Positions 36,372-44,991 of a stretch of 64,000 nucleotides of DNA are shown piece by piece. The DNA is taken from assembly GCA_029260295.1 (NCBI GenBank), contig JAJDDN010000008.1, positions 124,001-188,000 of the forward strand, given 5' to 3'. A program made the position numbers and the translations under genes. The notes beneath the pieces were generated by a model. It was not told the DNA's origin. It searched no databases and saw nothing but the letters and a program-made list of their open reading frames with translations. Numbering within the stretch: position 1 is the first letter of the stretch; each line of letters starts with the position of its first letter. The DNA comes from Phycisphaerales bacterium (lineage in GTDB: Bacteria; Planctomycetota; Phycisphaerae; Phycisphaerales; UBA1924).

Positions 36372-36726
36372 GGTCAGCGCAACCTCCGTGTTGGCTGGCA
36401 ACACATCGCCAAATGGCGAGAACCGTCATAAGTCGATATGTCACCCCGGCTTGGTCTGGGCTCCGCCCGCCGGTTGGGTCGATTGTATCGCATTTAGAAC
36501 ACCTTTGCACGCCCAGATCCATGAATTCACGGCGTTTCCTCCGCTCTTCGGTGCCCTCCTTCAGCCCGCCTTCTGAGGCGAGTGAAGGAGGTCTTTGCAC
36601 GCCTTGTACCACCAAGACCTCATTTGCCCTCCCCTCAGGTCGGGTCAAAGGAGGGCACCCAAGATGGTTGCCTATCCGGCGAACACTTCTTAGACTCAAT
36701 CCACCCCATCCACAAGGAACGAAAAT
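36372..36726. other. 355-base intergenic region with two strong hairpins
   Basis: Lies between divergent smc and gcvH. Hairpin one: CCTCCTTCA (36555-36563) pairs with TGAAGGAGG (36583-36591), with an inner stem CGCCT/AGGCG (36567-36571, 36576-36580). Hairpin two: GCCCTCC (36626-36632) pairs with GGAGGGC (36650-36656). The word TTTGCACGCC occurs near both 36504 and 36595. A gcvH promoter is likely at TAGACT (36691-36696). No protein-coding or known RNA gene is convincing. Confidence 0.6.
36691..36719 (+). promoter_or_regulatory. gcvH promoter (TAGACT) and ribosome binding site
   Basis: TAGACT at 36691-36696 would start transcription near 36703. AAGGAA at 36714-36719 then lies seven bases before the ATG, a short leader with Shine-Dalgarno. 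Confidence 0.45.
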
Positions 36727-37104
36727 ATGACCAACCCATCCGACCGCACCTACACCGAAACCCACGAATGGCTCAAAGTGGACGGCGATGTCCTCACCAT
36801 CGGGCTCACCACCTACGCGGTCGATCAGCTCACCGATGTCACCTTCGCAGAGATGCAGCCTGTCGGCACCGAAGTAGCCCCGGGTGACTCCGTCGGCGAG
36901 GTCGAATCCGTCAAGACCTCCTCGGATGTGTATTCCCCGGTCGAAGGCGAAATCATCGAAGTCAACGAATCACTCGAATCCAACCCAGAGCAGGTTAACG
37001 CTGACCCATTCGGCGATGGCTGGCTGGTCAAAATCAAGATCACAGCCCAAGGCGCTCTCGATGAGTCCATGGATTCCGAGGCGTATTCGGCCTCAATCAG
37101 CTGA
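36727..37104 (+). CDS. gcvH: glycine cleavage system H protein
   Basis: Lipoyl carrier shuttling the aminomethyl group between GcvP, GcvT and the lipoamide dehydrogenase. 125 aa, typical. The lipoylated lysine is Lys63 in VESVKTSSDVYSP; other landmarks are YTETHEWLK, ITDVTF-like QLTDVTFAEM and DPFGDGWLVKIK. Partner gcvT is at 6401, not adjacent. The ABC transporter genes begin 40 bases later. Confidence 0.97.
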   Translation: MTNPSDRTYTETHEWLKVDGDVLTIGLTTYAVDQLTDVTFAEMQPVGTEVAPGDSVGEVESVKTSSDVYSPVEGEIIEVNESLESNPEQVNADPFGDGWLVKIKITAQGALDESMDSEAYSASIS

Positions 37105-37144
37105 TCCGACGCAACTTCCCTCCCCCAAACCCCAATACTCTCCC

Positions 37145-37888
37145 ATGATCAGATGCGTCGATGTTAAGAAGTCGTACCCGGCCGGGGAGTCCAGCGTTCA
37201 AGCGTTGCGTGGTGTGAATCTTGAGATCACCGATCCGGGGTTCTATGCCGTGATGGGGCGGTCGGGATCGGGTAAATCGACGCTCCTTCATATCCTTGCC
37301 GCGATGGACCCACCAGATTCTGGTCAGGTCATGGTCTCAGGCGAGCGCGTCGATCAACTCACCGAGCGCCAAGCGACCAAGTTCAGAAGAACCTCCATTG
37401 GGGTAATCTTCCAGGCATTCAATCTCATCCCCACGATGTCTGCACTGGAGAACACGCTCCTTCCAGGACTCCTCGCAGGCGACTCCACCGGAGCCCTCAA
37501 AGCACGAGCCCTCGAACTGCTCGATCGTTTAGGTCTGAGCGACCGAACAACGCACAGACCGCAAGCCCTCTCCGGCGGTGAGCAGCAGCGCGTCGCCATC
37601 GCTCGGGCATTGCTCTACAAACCACCCGTCGTTTTCGCAGACGAGCCAACGGGGAATCTAGATTCCTCATCGAGCTCGCTGGTGTGGGAGGTCCTTCGGG
37701 ATCTGGCGCACGAGCAAGAAGTGACAGTGCTGATGGTGACCCATGAGCCTGAAGCCGCCAGTTATTGCAAGCGGGTGTTTGTGATGGCCGATGGGCTCGT
37801 CAAGGGCGTTCTCGAATCTTCCGAGGAAGGGGGGTTCGATGCTGGCACTCTTGCGACTCGCACGCAGCATCTGCTTGGGCAGGCCTAG
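37145..37888 (+). CDS. ABC transporter ATP-binding protein (LolD/MacB type)
   Basis: 247 aa. Walker A GRSGSGKST, Q-loop FQAFNLIPTMSALEN, signature LSGGEQQRVAIARAL, Walker B VVFADEPTGNLD and switch His (TVLMVTHEPEAA) are all intact. The sequence is of the LolD/MacB/FtsE group, whose partners are FtsX-like permeases, and such a permease gene overlaps its end by 50 bases. Start chosen at ATG 37145 (MIRCVDVKKSY); the longer frame covers gcvH in another phase. Likely powers export of a lipoprotein or an envelope substrate. Confidence 0.9.
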   Translation: MIRCVDVKKSYPAGESSVQALRGVNLEITDPGFYAVMGRSGSGKSTLLHILAAMDPPDSGQVMVSGERVDQLTERQATKFRRTSIGVIFQAFNLIPTMSALENTLLPGLLAGDSTGALKARALELLDRLGLSDRTTHRPQALSGGEQQRVAIARALLYKPPVVFADEPTGNLDSSSSSLVWEVLRDLAHEQEVTVLMVTHEPEAASYCKRVFVMADGLVKGVLESSEEGGFDAGTLATRTQHLLGQA

Positions 37889-40604
37889 CCGATTGATCTT
37901 GCTCTCCGCAGCGGTGTGCATGTCGGTGGTGCTGATTTCTGCCGTCGCGTGTGTGATGGGCTCGCTCAACGCCTCGTTTACCCAGCAGATCAACACGCAG
38001 GTCGGGCTCGCTGAGGTCCGGGTTGTCGCGATCAAGGGCTCGACGATGCCCGCATCGGTCGCCGAATCGGTCAGTAAGTGGGACGGCGTGCATTCAGTAC
38101 TGCCCCGTCTCCAGCAGACCCACTCGCTCATGGTCACCCTCCCGACCGCGATGCCGGTCGATGAAAGCGATCCCAATGGCGAGCACACCGTCGTCGATCA
38201 CCGCTACCTCACCAGCGTTTTCGTCAACGGCATCAGCCCCGAATCCGAGTTCGAAGCCCGCCCCGTCGTCCTCCTCGAAGGTCGATACCCGATCGAGGAC
38301 AACGAGATCCTGATCGACGCCCGCGTCGCCCAGCGGATGAGCTGGGTCTACTCAAACGACCAATCCAAACCCGCCGCCGCAAAGGTCTTCGCCGACCCGG
38401 TCGGCTATTTGCAGTTTCATCAGCCCTTCACCGGACAACGCACCGAATCGCTTGGCGAGGCGATCACGCTCAATCGGGGCATCGGCATCCGCATCGGTGA
38501 CCGCGTCGAGTTCGCCAGGCTGTTCCGCAGCAATCTCGAACTCACCGTCGTAGGCATCGCCCAGGCCCCGCCGATGGGCGGTCGGCCGATGGGTTACACC
38601 ACCATCAACACTCTTGATCAGATGAGCCGCAAGAAGGATCAGATTTCTGATTTGGAGGTCAAGCTCCAAGATGGTGTTGACCCCGACGAGTTTGTCCTTG
38701 CCCATCTTGATGCGTATCCAGGACGGGCGATCGTCCAGACCACGGGTAGGATCACCGCTGGGGTTGAGCAAAACCTCGCGGCGGCCCAGATGGGGTTCAT
38801 GCTGATTTCGCTGATTACGCTGATTTCAGCGGCGTTCATCATCACAACGGGACTGACTACCGGGGTCGCTGAGCAACAGAAAATGCTCGGGGTTCTCCGC
38901 TGCATCGGGGCCCACCGCAGACAGCTTGGCATCGCCCAACTCCTCGTCGGATTCACCGTCTCCGGACTCGGAGCAATCGCAGGCCTCCCCCTCGGCATCG
39001 GGCTCGCGTGGATCTTGGTCAATGTGTTCGACCAGCAACTCCCCGCCGGGCTGGTCATCCCACCCGTCAGTCTGACGCTGACCCTGATCGGCGCACTTGG
39101 AGCTGGGCTCATCGGCGCCCTCTGGCCCGCGTGGAGAGCCGCGACCCTTTCGCCCATCGAGGCAATGACCCAGCAGGCCCAGCCTTCTAAACCCGCGCAG
39201 ATCTTGAAGGTCACCATCGTCGGATTCCTCGGCATCGCCCTGATGGCCGCCATCGTCATCTCGGGACTCGATGGCCAGACCTTCTTCTGGACCTACCTCT
39301 CGATCGGGCTCCCCGCGATGTTCCTCGGATACTTCCTCGCATCAGCGGCCATGATCGTGGTTGTCGCCCGGACCATCGGTCCCGTGATTTCGAGAGCGTT
39401 TGGACTCCCAGAATCCCTCCTCGTCCGCACCGTCCGCGCCACCCCATACCGCCACGGCTTCACCGCCGGCGCCCTCATGACCGGGCTCGCACTCCTCATC
39501 GCGATCTGGACCAACGGCTCAGCCGCCATGCGCGACTGGATCGACCAGATCCAGTTCCCCGACGCCTTCGCCTACGGGCTCCCGATGAGCGAAGAAGCGA
39601 TCAATATTCTCAACGATCTCGATGTCGTCGAACGGACCTGTGCAATTAACATGCTCGCAGTGGAGACTGATGCCTTCGGAGTCAAAGCCCTGCAGTCCTA
39701 CAAAACAAACTACTTTGGGTTCGAGCCCGAGGCGTTCTTTGACATGGTTCATGTCGAGTTCATCGAGGGTGACCCAGAAACCGCACTGGCCAAACTCAAA
39801 GAGGGCGGAAGCGTCATCGTCGCCCGCGAGTTTCTCGTCGCCAAAGGCTTAGGGGTGGGCGATATATTCACCTGCAAGGATTCGACCGGCCAAGAACACA
39901 GCTTCGATATCGTCGGGGTCGTCACCACACCCGGTCTCGAACTCGTTTCTCAATATTTCGACCTCGGCGAGAGCATGGTTCAGCAGGCCATCAGCTCGGT
40001 GTTCGGTTCAAGGGACGACATGATCGAACACTTCGGCGTCCGCGATCCGATGCTCATCCAGATCGACCTCGATGATTCGATCCCCACCAAAGAAGCAATA
40101 GACCAGATCGAGCGGGCCCTGATTGGCTCGGGCGTCCTCAATGTGGGATCAGGGGCTCGGATCCGCACTCAGATCGAAGCGGTATTCACATCCTCGTTTG
40201 TGGTCGTCTCGACGGTCGCTCTTGGGGCGATGCTCGTCGCGTGCTTCGGGGTTGCGAATTTGATCGTCGCCGAGGTCAGTGCCCGCAAGTACGAACTCGG
40301 GGTCCTCAGGGCGGTGGGGGCCTCCAGAGGCCAGATTGTTCGCCTCATCTGTGGCCAGGCCCTGATTATCGCGATCACCGCGTGTGTGCTTGGAACGCTC
40401 CTAGGCCTCCAAGCCGCGTGGGGAGGCCAGCAGGTCAACCGGGTGCTGGTCGGGATGGATCTGAGTTTCCGAGCACCACCGATGCTCCCGATCGTGATTT
40501 CATGGGCCGCGGCGATCTTCCTGACCCTGTTGGCGGCTGCTCCCAGCGCGATCAGGCTCAATCGATCGTCGATTCGACAGCTGATGAGTTCATCCGGCGG
40601 CTGA
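37839..40604 (+). CDS. FtsX-like ABC transporter permease (duplicated)
   Basis: 921 aa in the inner membrane. Begins with a membrane helix (about 15-45, LILLSAAVCMSVVLISAV), then a large periplasmic MacB-like domain (about 50-320). FtsX-type four-helix cores follow around 325-440 (EQQKMLGVLRCIGAHRRQLG) and 790-915 (ARKYELGVLRAVGASRGQIV), with more helices at about 470-560 and a second periplasmic part between. The two KxLGVLR(C/A)xGA(H/S)R motifs mark an internal duplication, like LolC/LolE and other mechanotransmitting permeases. The ATG follows AGGAAGGGGG and overlaps the ATPase gene. Confidence 0.88.
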   Translation: MLALLRLARSICLGRPSRLILLSAAVCMSVVLISAVACVMGSLNASFTQQINTQVGLAEVRVVAIKGSTMPASVAESVSKWDGVHSVLPRLQQTHSLMVTLPTAMPVDESDPNGEHTVVDHRYLTSVFVNGISPESEFEARPVVLLEGRYPIEDNEILIDARVAQRMSWVYSNDQSKPAAAKVFADPVGYLQFHQPFTGQRTESLGEAITLNRGIGIRIGDRVEFARLFRSNLELTVVGIAQAPPMGGRPMGYTTINTLDQMSRKKDQISDLEVKLQDGVDPDEFVLAHLDAYPGRAIVQTTGRITAGVEQNLAAAQMGFMLISLITLISAAFIITTGLTTGVAEQQKMLGVLRCIGAHRRQLGIAQLLVGFTVSGLGAIAGLPLGIGLAWILVNVFDQQLPAGLVIPPVSLTLTLIGALGAGLIGALWPAWRAATLSPIEAMTQQAQPSKPAQILKVTIVGFLGIALMAAIVISGLDGQTFFWTYLSIGLPAMFLGYFLASAAMIVVVARTIGPVISRAFGLPESLLVRTVRATPYRHGFTAGALMTGLALLIAIWTNGSAAMRDWIDQIQFPDAFAYGLPMSEEAINILNDLDVVERTCAINMLAVETDAFGVKALQSYKTNYFGFEPEAFFDMVHVEFIEGDPETALAKLKEGGSVIVAREFLVAKGLGVGDIFTCKDSTGQEHSFDIVGVVTTPGLELVSQYFDLGESMVQQAISSVFGSRDDMIEHFGVRDPMLIQIDLDDSIPTKEAIDQIERALIGSGVLNVGSGARIRTQIEAVFTSSFVVVSTVALGAMLVACFGVANLIVAEVSARKYELGVLRAVGASRGQIVRLICGQALIIAITACVLGTLLGLQAAWGGQQVNRVLVGMDLSFRAPPMLPIVISWAAAIFLTLLAAAPSAIRLNRSSIRQLMSSSGG

Positions 40605-40611
40605 AGAACTG

Positions 40612-40628
40612 GAATCGTGCGACGATTC
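40612..40628. other. inverted repeat GAATCGT-GCG-ACGATTC
   Basis: A 7-bp perfect stem with a three-base loop directly after the permease stop. No T run follows, so it is not a classical terminator. GAATCG/CGATTC is also the arm of the repeat at 31412-31432. Confidence 0.4.
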
Positions 40629-40741
40629 GTCCGATATAACCACTATCCGCTTGCTTTCTGGCATGCAGGATGGTTCAATACATAAAGCCCATTGAGAGGG
40701 CCAGCCCAGCATGTCGCTGGGGTCACAACGATCGTTCCACC

Positions 40742-40756
40742 AGGAGATTTGACATC
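40742..40756 (+). promoter_or_regulatory. Shine-Dalgarno and ATC start of infC
   Basis: AGGAG at 40742-40746, a seven-base spacer, then ATC at 40754-40756. The ATC is in frame with the conserved IF-3 N terminus. No ATG, GTG or TTG lies in frame between the Shine-Dalgarno and that N terminus. Confidence 0.7.
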
Positions 40757-41524
40757 GCTCGCAGACGCTTCTTCCGCCAACAAGGTCCCGTTCAACGGAC
40801 ACGAATTAATCACATGATCCGCCTCTCCCCGATCCGCTTGATCGGAGAAGAAGGCGAGCAGCTCGGGGTCGTAGAGACTCCCGATGCCATGCGCATGGCC
40901 CAGACCGCCGGGCTCGACCTCGTCGAGGTCGTCTCCGACTCGCGCCCGCCTGTGTGCAAGATCATGGACTACGGCAAATACAAATACGAACTCTCCAAAC
41001 GCGAAGGCAAATCAAAGTCAACCGGCCACGAGATGAAAGAGATCCGTCTCGGTCGGTCCATCAAAATCGATCCGCACGATGTCCAGATCCGAGTAGACCA
41101 GTCACGCCGGTTCCTGATCGCGGGCCACAAGGTCTCGATCACCCAAAGGTTCCGCGGGCGCGAGATGATGCACAAGCAGCTCGGCGAAGAACGCTTGTTC
41201 CAGATCTGCCAAGACCTGAGCGATGTCGCCAAGATCGAGATGGCCCCGCGTACCGCCGGACGCCAGATCACCCTTGTGCTCGGACCAGACAAAGCGAAGA
41301 TCGAATCCTACAAAGCCAAACGAGCCCAAGAGGGTAAGGAAGCCGAAGAGGATCTCGCCAAGCTCGAAGCCGAGGTCGCCGCACAGAATGCAGCGATCGC
41401 AGCCAAGGAAGAATCCGAAGACAAAGCGGATGATTCAAAGTCCAAAAAGGGCAAAGGCCCCAAGGATAACCGGGCATCAAACCCCGTTGACGATGAGATC
41501 GCAGACCTCCTCGGCGAGGCCTAA
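40754..41524 (+). CDS. infC: translation initiation factor IF-3, ATC start codon
   Basis: Binds the 30S subunit, prevents early 50S joining and checks the start codon. The protein begins ARRRFFRQQGPVQRTRINHM and has LIGEEGEQLGVV, DLVEVVSDSRPPVCKIMDYGK, EIRLGRSIKIDPHD and RFRGREMMHKQLG. Rare start codons on infC (AUU, AUC, AUA) let IF-3 repress its own synthesis; here an ATC stands seven bases after AGGAG. An in-frame ATG at 40670 has no Shine-Dalgarno and would add 28 unrelated residues. 256 aa against about 175-180 because of an acidic, lysine-rich C-terminal tail of about 75 residues. rpmI and rplT do not follow. Confidence 0.9.
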   Translation: MARRRFFRQQGPVQRTRINHMIRLSPIRLIGEEGEQLGVVETPDAMRMAQTAGLDLVEVVSDSRPPVCKIMDYGKYKYELSKREGKSKSTGHEMKEIRLGRSIKIDPHDVQIRVDQSRRFLIAGHKVSITQRFRGREMMHKQLGEERLFQICQDLSDVAKIEMAPRTAGRQITLVLGPDKAKIESYKAKRAQEGKEAEEDLAKLEAEVAAQNAAIAAKEESEDKADDSKSKKGKGPKDNRASNPVDDEIADLLGEA

Positions 41525-41550
41525 TCTCCTAATCTGAATACTTTGATATG

Positions 41551-41584
41551 CACCCGCTGCTCACACGAACAGCGGGTGTTTTTT
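41551..41584 (+). terminator. rho-independent terminator of infC
   Basis: CACCCGCTG (41551-41559) pairs with CAGCGGGTG (41570-41578), followed by six T. The T run overlaps the stop codon of convergent plsC. Confidence 0.9.
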
Positions 41585-42251
41585 ATCGCAAGCTCTCGGC
41601 CTGAGCAATCAGTTGCTCGACATGCTCTTGAAGAACACGGATCGCGGCATCAGGGCCTTGGGCAAGCAGGTCCTTGGTATCAATCGGCTCGCCATACACC
41701 ACCGCGACTGGCCGTGTAAACAGCCGAGGGAACCGTTTGTGTCTCGGCCAAATATCCCACACCCCCGCGATCCCCACAGGGACAACCACGCAATCGGCAC
41801 GCTTGAGCAGCACCGAGATACCACGCGCAAACGGCTGGATCGCCCCATCATCAGTCCGTGATCCCTCAGGAAAGACGAGCACCGCTTTGCGTTCATTCAG
41901 GCGTCTGATCGTCTCCTTCATCGCCCCCGTGTCGCCCGCTCCCTGTTTGATTGGGGTTGCATTCAGGGTGGAAATCAGCCATGCGAATGGCTTGAACTTA
42001 AAGAGCCCGCCGCGAGCGAGAAAGTCAGTATCACGCGTCGTCAATGTGCCGCCAATTAATGGTGGATCAAAGAATGATTGATGGTTGGCAACCAAGAGCA
42101 CACCACCGGTCCTGGGGACATTCAGAGCACCCCGACTTCGGCACCGATAAAGCACAAGAAAGAACGCATGGGCAAACATGCGGAAGCCGTTATAAAACCC
42201 AATATGCAGCAGCGATGAGCCCGGGTGTTTGGATCTGATTCTGCTGAGCAT
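41583..42251 (-). CDS. plsC: 1-acyl-sn-glycerol-3-phosphate acyltransferase (PlsC family)
   Basis: Adds the second acyl chain to lysophosphatidate in phospholipid synthesis. 222 aa, membrane-associated. The HX4D site is NHQSFFD; the glycerol-3-phosphate contact motif is FPEGSR; ARGGLFKFKP and VPVGIAGVW follow the family. The ATG at 42251 sits one base after the cmk stop; an in-frame ATG at 42284 would overlap cmk. cmk-plsC is a common pairing. Confidence 0.92.
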   Translation of the reverse strand: MLSRIRSKHPGSSLLHIGFYNGFRMFAHAFFLVLYRCRSRGALNVPRTGGVLLVANHQSFFDPPLIGGTLTTRDTDFLARGGLFKFKPFAWLISTLNATPIKQGAGDTGAMKETIRRLNERKAVLVFPEGSRTDDGAIQPFARGISVLLKRADCVVVPVGIAGVWDIWPRHKRFPRLFTRPVAVVYGEPIDTKDLLAQGPDAAIRVLQEHVEQLIAQAESLR

Positions 42252-42252
42252 G

Positions 42253-43035
42253 CTATAAATCGTGCTCGGGCAGATCGGCGACATGGGCCATCGTGTGTTT
42301 GATCATCAAATCTACGACCGCTTCGATCCCAAGTCCAGATGTATCCACCCGGACAGCGTCATCCGGGCAAACCAATGGTCCGTCGTCACGCGATGAATCA
42401 ATCCGATCACGCTCAACAATCCGCTGGCACATCGTTTGGAGTGACATAGTTTCAGGGTCGAGACCCAGCTGGTCGATCCGCCGGCGAGCACGAATCTCTG
42501 GATCAGCGTCGAGGTAGAATTTTACGGCCGCATCAGGGAAGACCACCGATCCCTGATCGCGCCCCTCGGTCACCAGGTGAGGGTGTTGAGCAAAGATGAT
42601 CCGCTGCTTGCGGACCATATGCTGGCGGAGTTCCGAGAGCGTCGCAACAAAAGACACCGCATCGGTGACTTCCTGGGATCTGATCCGGTGATCAATCGGG
42701 GCATCCCAAGCCAGAATAGTCGGAGGATCTTGAGACCAATCAAAGTGCATGTCCGCACCGATGACCTCGCTGACAAGTTCGCCGGCTTGTTCTTCACTGT
42801 AGTTTTTGTCGATCATGATTGCCGCGGCGGCTCTGTACATCGCTCCGGTATCAAGAAAGTCCAGACCCAACCGAGCAGCGAGCATTCGGGCGACGGTGGA
42901 TTTACCCGTACCCGCTGGCCCGTCAATGGTGATGATGATTGGGCGATTGGTGGGCACGGGGGTCGGTATCCCTTGCGGAGTAATCAGTTCTTCAACGACG
43001 AGCGGTTTGACTGTTGGACTAGTGGGCGTGCTCAC
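42253..43035 (-). CDS. cmk: cytidylate kinase
   Basis: Phosphorylates CMP and dCMP. 260 aa with about 30 extra N-terminal residues before the P-loop IDGPAGTGKSTVARML. LDTGAMYRAAA, the CMP-binding insert region, VTEGRDQGSVVFPDA (GRD motif), LDADPEIRARRR and ERDRIDSSRDDGPL are typical. It uses GTG as start with GAGAGG eight bases upstream. Confidence 0.95.
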   Translation of the reverse strand: MSTPTSPTVKPLVVEELITPQGIPTPVPTNRPIIITIDGPAGTGKSTVARMLAARLGLDFLDTGAMYRAAAAIMIDKNYSEEQAGELVSEVIGADMHFDWSQDPPTILAWDAPIDHRIRSQEVTDAVSFVATLSELRQHMVRKQRIIFAQHPHLVTEGRDQGSVVFPDAAVKFYLDADPEIRARRRIDQLGLDPETMSLQTMCQRIVERDRIDSSRDDGPLVCPDDAVRVDTSGLGIEAVVDLMIKHTMAHVADLPEHDL

Positions 43036-43096
43036 TGGCGGGACCTCTCATCAAATCAGACTCGGCGGGATTGTTCTCAGCAGTACATTAGCAGGT

Positions 43097-44017
43097 TCAG
43101 TCCTTGAGTGCAGCCAAGGCCTCTTCGATTGCCTCTTTGGAGTGGATAACACCCAGCGATTCGTCCCCATCGCCACGATAATCAATCGAAACCGTCCCGT
43201 CGAATCCCACAGCCGCGATCGCTCCAACCAGCGAAGGTAGGTCATATCCCTCATGGACGGGGATCGGGTCATCTTCCATCATCATCCCCTCAAGCTCAGC
43301 AGCCAGAGCATCAAGCCCGCTGAGTTCTGGTGCATCATCAGTCGGTTCTTTTTCATTCTGCTTCGATTCTGATGCAGACTCAGGGTCGGGTACAGTGAAC
43401 CCCAGTGTTGAAGCATTGACCACTGACGCATAAGGCGTCAATTTTTTGAGGTATCCAACCGGGTCCCCAGACTTAGCCGCTGTTTCAAAGTCGGGCATCG
43501 TCCCTATACGGAACCCGCCGATTCCCTTGAGCAGGTCGGTTAGTCGGTCGGGGTCTTCGGTCAGGCCGCTCGTTGGTGCGATGAGCACATTGATCTCGGC
43601 CCGGTCTGCCGCCTGAAGAATGTGCTTCATGCTCTCGGACGCCTGTTCAAAGGCAGCATCCGTGTCCTTCGCCTTGATCGAGAGTGAGACCGCATTGCAT
43701 CCCATCAGTGACGCGGCTTTGACGACGCGTGTCATCCGCTCGATCCCCTCGATTGCTTTGTCGCCCTTCACATCGCCCAGTGGCAGCGGGATCGACTGAC
43801 TCAGAAGCAAGCACGAGCACCCGATCCGATCCCCAGAATCTCGGATGAGTTCCAGATCCTTTGGTGCCAGCCCGGCGAGTTGGTCCGTAGAGAAGTTAAT
43901 AGCCCGCAGCCCGAACTGGTCCATCGTATATTTGGGCAGATCCATTGGCGACATCGCTCGGGCGCCTCTCCGTTTGAGGACGCTGCGGATCGAGTTGGTA
44001 TTGAGCGAAAACATCAT
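43097..44017 (-). CDS. sugar phosphate isomerase/epimerase-like TIM-barrel protein
   Basis: About 306 aa. The start MMFSLNTNSIRSVLKRR and the segment FGLRAINFSTDQLAGL resemble AP-endonuclease-2/xylose-isomerase-like barrels, with VKAASLMGCNAVSLSI and a C-terminal GFDGTVSIDYRGDG that would carry metal-binding residues. Between barrel strands lies an acidic insert of about 45 residues (SESKQNEKEPTDDAPELSG onward) unlike the rest. Substrate unknown. ATGs at 44047, 44017 and 44014 are all possible; TAGAGT eight bases before 44017 favours that one. Confidence 0.7.
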   Translation of the reverse strand: MMFSLNTNSIRSVLKRRGARAMSPMDLPKYTMDQFGLRAINFSTDQLAGLAPKDLELIRDSGDRIGCSCLLLSQSIPLPLGDVKGDKAIEGIERMTRVVKAASLMGCNAVSLSIKAKDTDAAFEQASESMKHILQAADRAEINVLIAPTSGLTEDPDRLTDLLKGIGGFRIGTMPDFETAAKSGDPVGYLKKLTPYASVVNASTLGFTVPDPESASESKQNEKEPTDDAPELSGLDALAAELEGMMMEDDPIPVHEGYDLPSLVGAIAAVGFDGTVSIDYRGDGDESLGVIHSKEAIEEALAALKD

Positions 44018-44086
44018 GTGAACCCACTCTAGGGGGGCCATCATCAAGTGTGTGGAATCTTTTGACTCGATTGCGTTGCCGGCGAG

Positions 44087-44740
44087 TTACTCGCTCTCGA
44101 CAAACTCCCAAACCGTCACAGGCACCTGCCGAACGCCCCATTGGAGGGCGATCTCATGGGTTGGATAGAGCAGATCAAGGCGATTCCCCTTGATCGCGCC
44201 GCCGCAATCCAGAACTGGAACCACCTCTGTATTGGCGTAACCAGGGATCGAAACCATTGACCAGTAAGGCAATACCCGCGGGTCGGCAGCGACCAGCTTC
44301 ATGCCATTGGTCCAGACGGATTTCATCGTGGCTGTTTTGCCATCTGCAAACTCGCCACACGACCGGGAATCAGGAGAATACCCGGTGACGGTCATGTAGA
44401 TTACCCGAGCAGGGCGGACGAGCTTGCCATCAAACCAACGGTACGAGGGATCGATGACCGGCGTCGATTCAGTTGCTGCGTCCGAAGTGATTGCAGGCTC
44501 AGGAGTTGGTTGTTTGATGTCCTCAACCAGGACGAGTGGTTCAGTTTCAGTTGGCTCATCAACTACCATTACCGAGCGATCAATCCCGACCAATGCCGGG
44601 AGCGTGCCTGTTTGTTTGGTCCATATGGCACTTGTAACAACAAGTGTTAACGCTACCAGCCATGCTGCTCCATCAAGAACACCCATCGCGCGAGCGTGTA
44701 TGTGGATAGTGAATCTTGAGTTGTTTAGAGTCTTGGGCAT
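44087..44740 (-). CDS. membrane-anchored 3D-domain protein
   Basis: 217 aa. One membrane helix (about 23-41, GAAWLVALTLVVTSAIW), an acidic linker of about 60 residues, then a beta domain with MTVTGYSPDSRSCG and the 3D motif VPVLDCGGAIKGNRLDLLYP near the end. The three Asp around that motif are those of the double-psi barrel found in lytic transglycosylases and cell-wall-active secreted proteins. It probably acts on peptidoglycan from the inner membrane. No Shine-Dalgarno or clear -10 before the ATG. Confidence 0.82.
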   Translation of the reverse strand: MPKTLNNSRFTIHIHARAMGVLDGAAWLVALTLVVTSAIWTKQTGTLPALVGIDRSVMVVDEPTETEPLVLVEDIKQPTPEPAITSDAATESTPVIDPSYRWFDGKLVRPARVIYMTVTGYSPDSRSCGEFADGKTATMKSVWTNGMKLVAADPRVLPYWSMVSIPGYANTEVVPVLDCGGAIKGNRLDLLYPTHEIALQWGVRQVPVTVWEFVESE

Positions 44741-44991
44741 ATGGGTGAGCGATGATCCGAATCCCGAGCCGGCCTTGGCTAGTAGTGGGAATGTGAGTGA
44801 GGGCGCTCCTTGCCCGAGGCTGCAATGGTATCCCCTGAAATAGCAAGGGGGTATGCACAGGCTGCAATGTAAAAAAAGGCAGTGTGATTAAATGATTCCG
44901 GCCCAAATTAGGCCCATCCAATGCCTGATAACGCTCAATGGCACATCTTTGGGGTGGGTTTTGGTCGGGTATGCGGATACAGTGTAACCCC
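44741..44991. other. 251-base intergenic region with an 11-base direct repeat
   Basis: Between divergent 3D-domain and small membrane protein genes. AGGCTGCAATG occurs at 44817-44827 and again at 44859-44869, 42 bases apart. Between and after them are G- and A-rich stretches. No open frame or known RNA is convincing. Confidence 0.5.

Noticed and set aside
36372-36726. Glycine riboswitch upstream of gcvH.
   Set aside because: The hairpins lack the tandem glycine aptamer core, and the probable gcvH promoter lies downstream of them.
44800-44880. A 4.5S-like signal recognition particle RNA.
   Set aside because: The G- and A-rich stretch lacks the conserved apical loop sequences of the SRP RNA.
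44938-44991. ATG at 44938 as start of the small membrane protein.
   Set aside because: It adds 18 residues without a Shine-Dalgarno and lies upstream of the likely promoter; the ATG at 44992 fits better.
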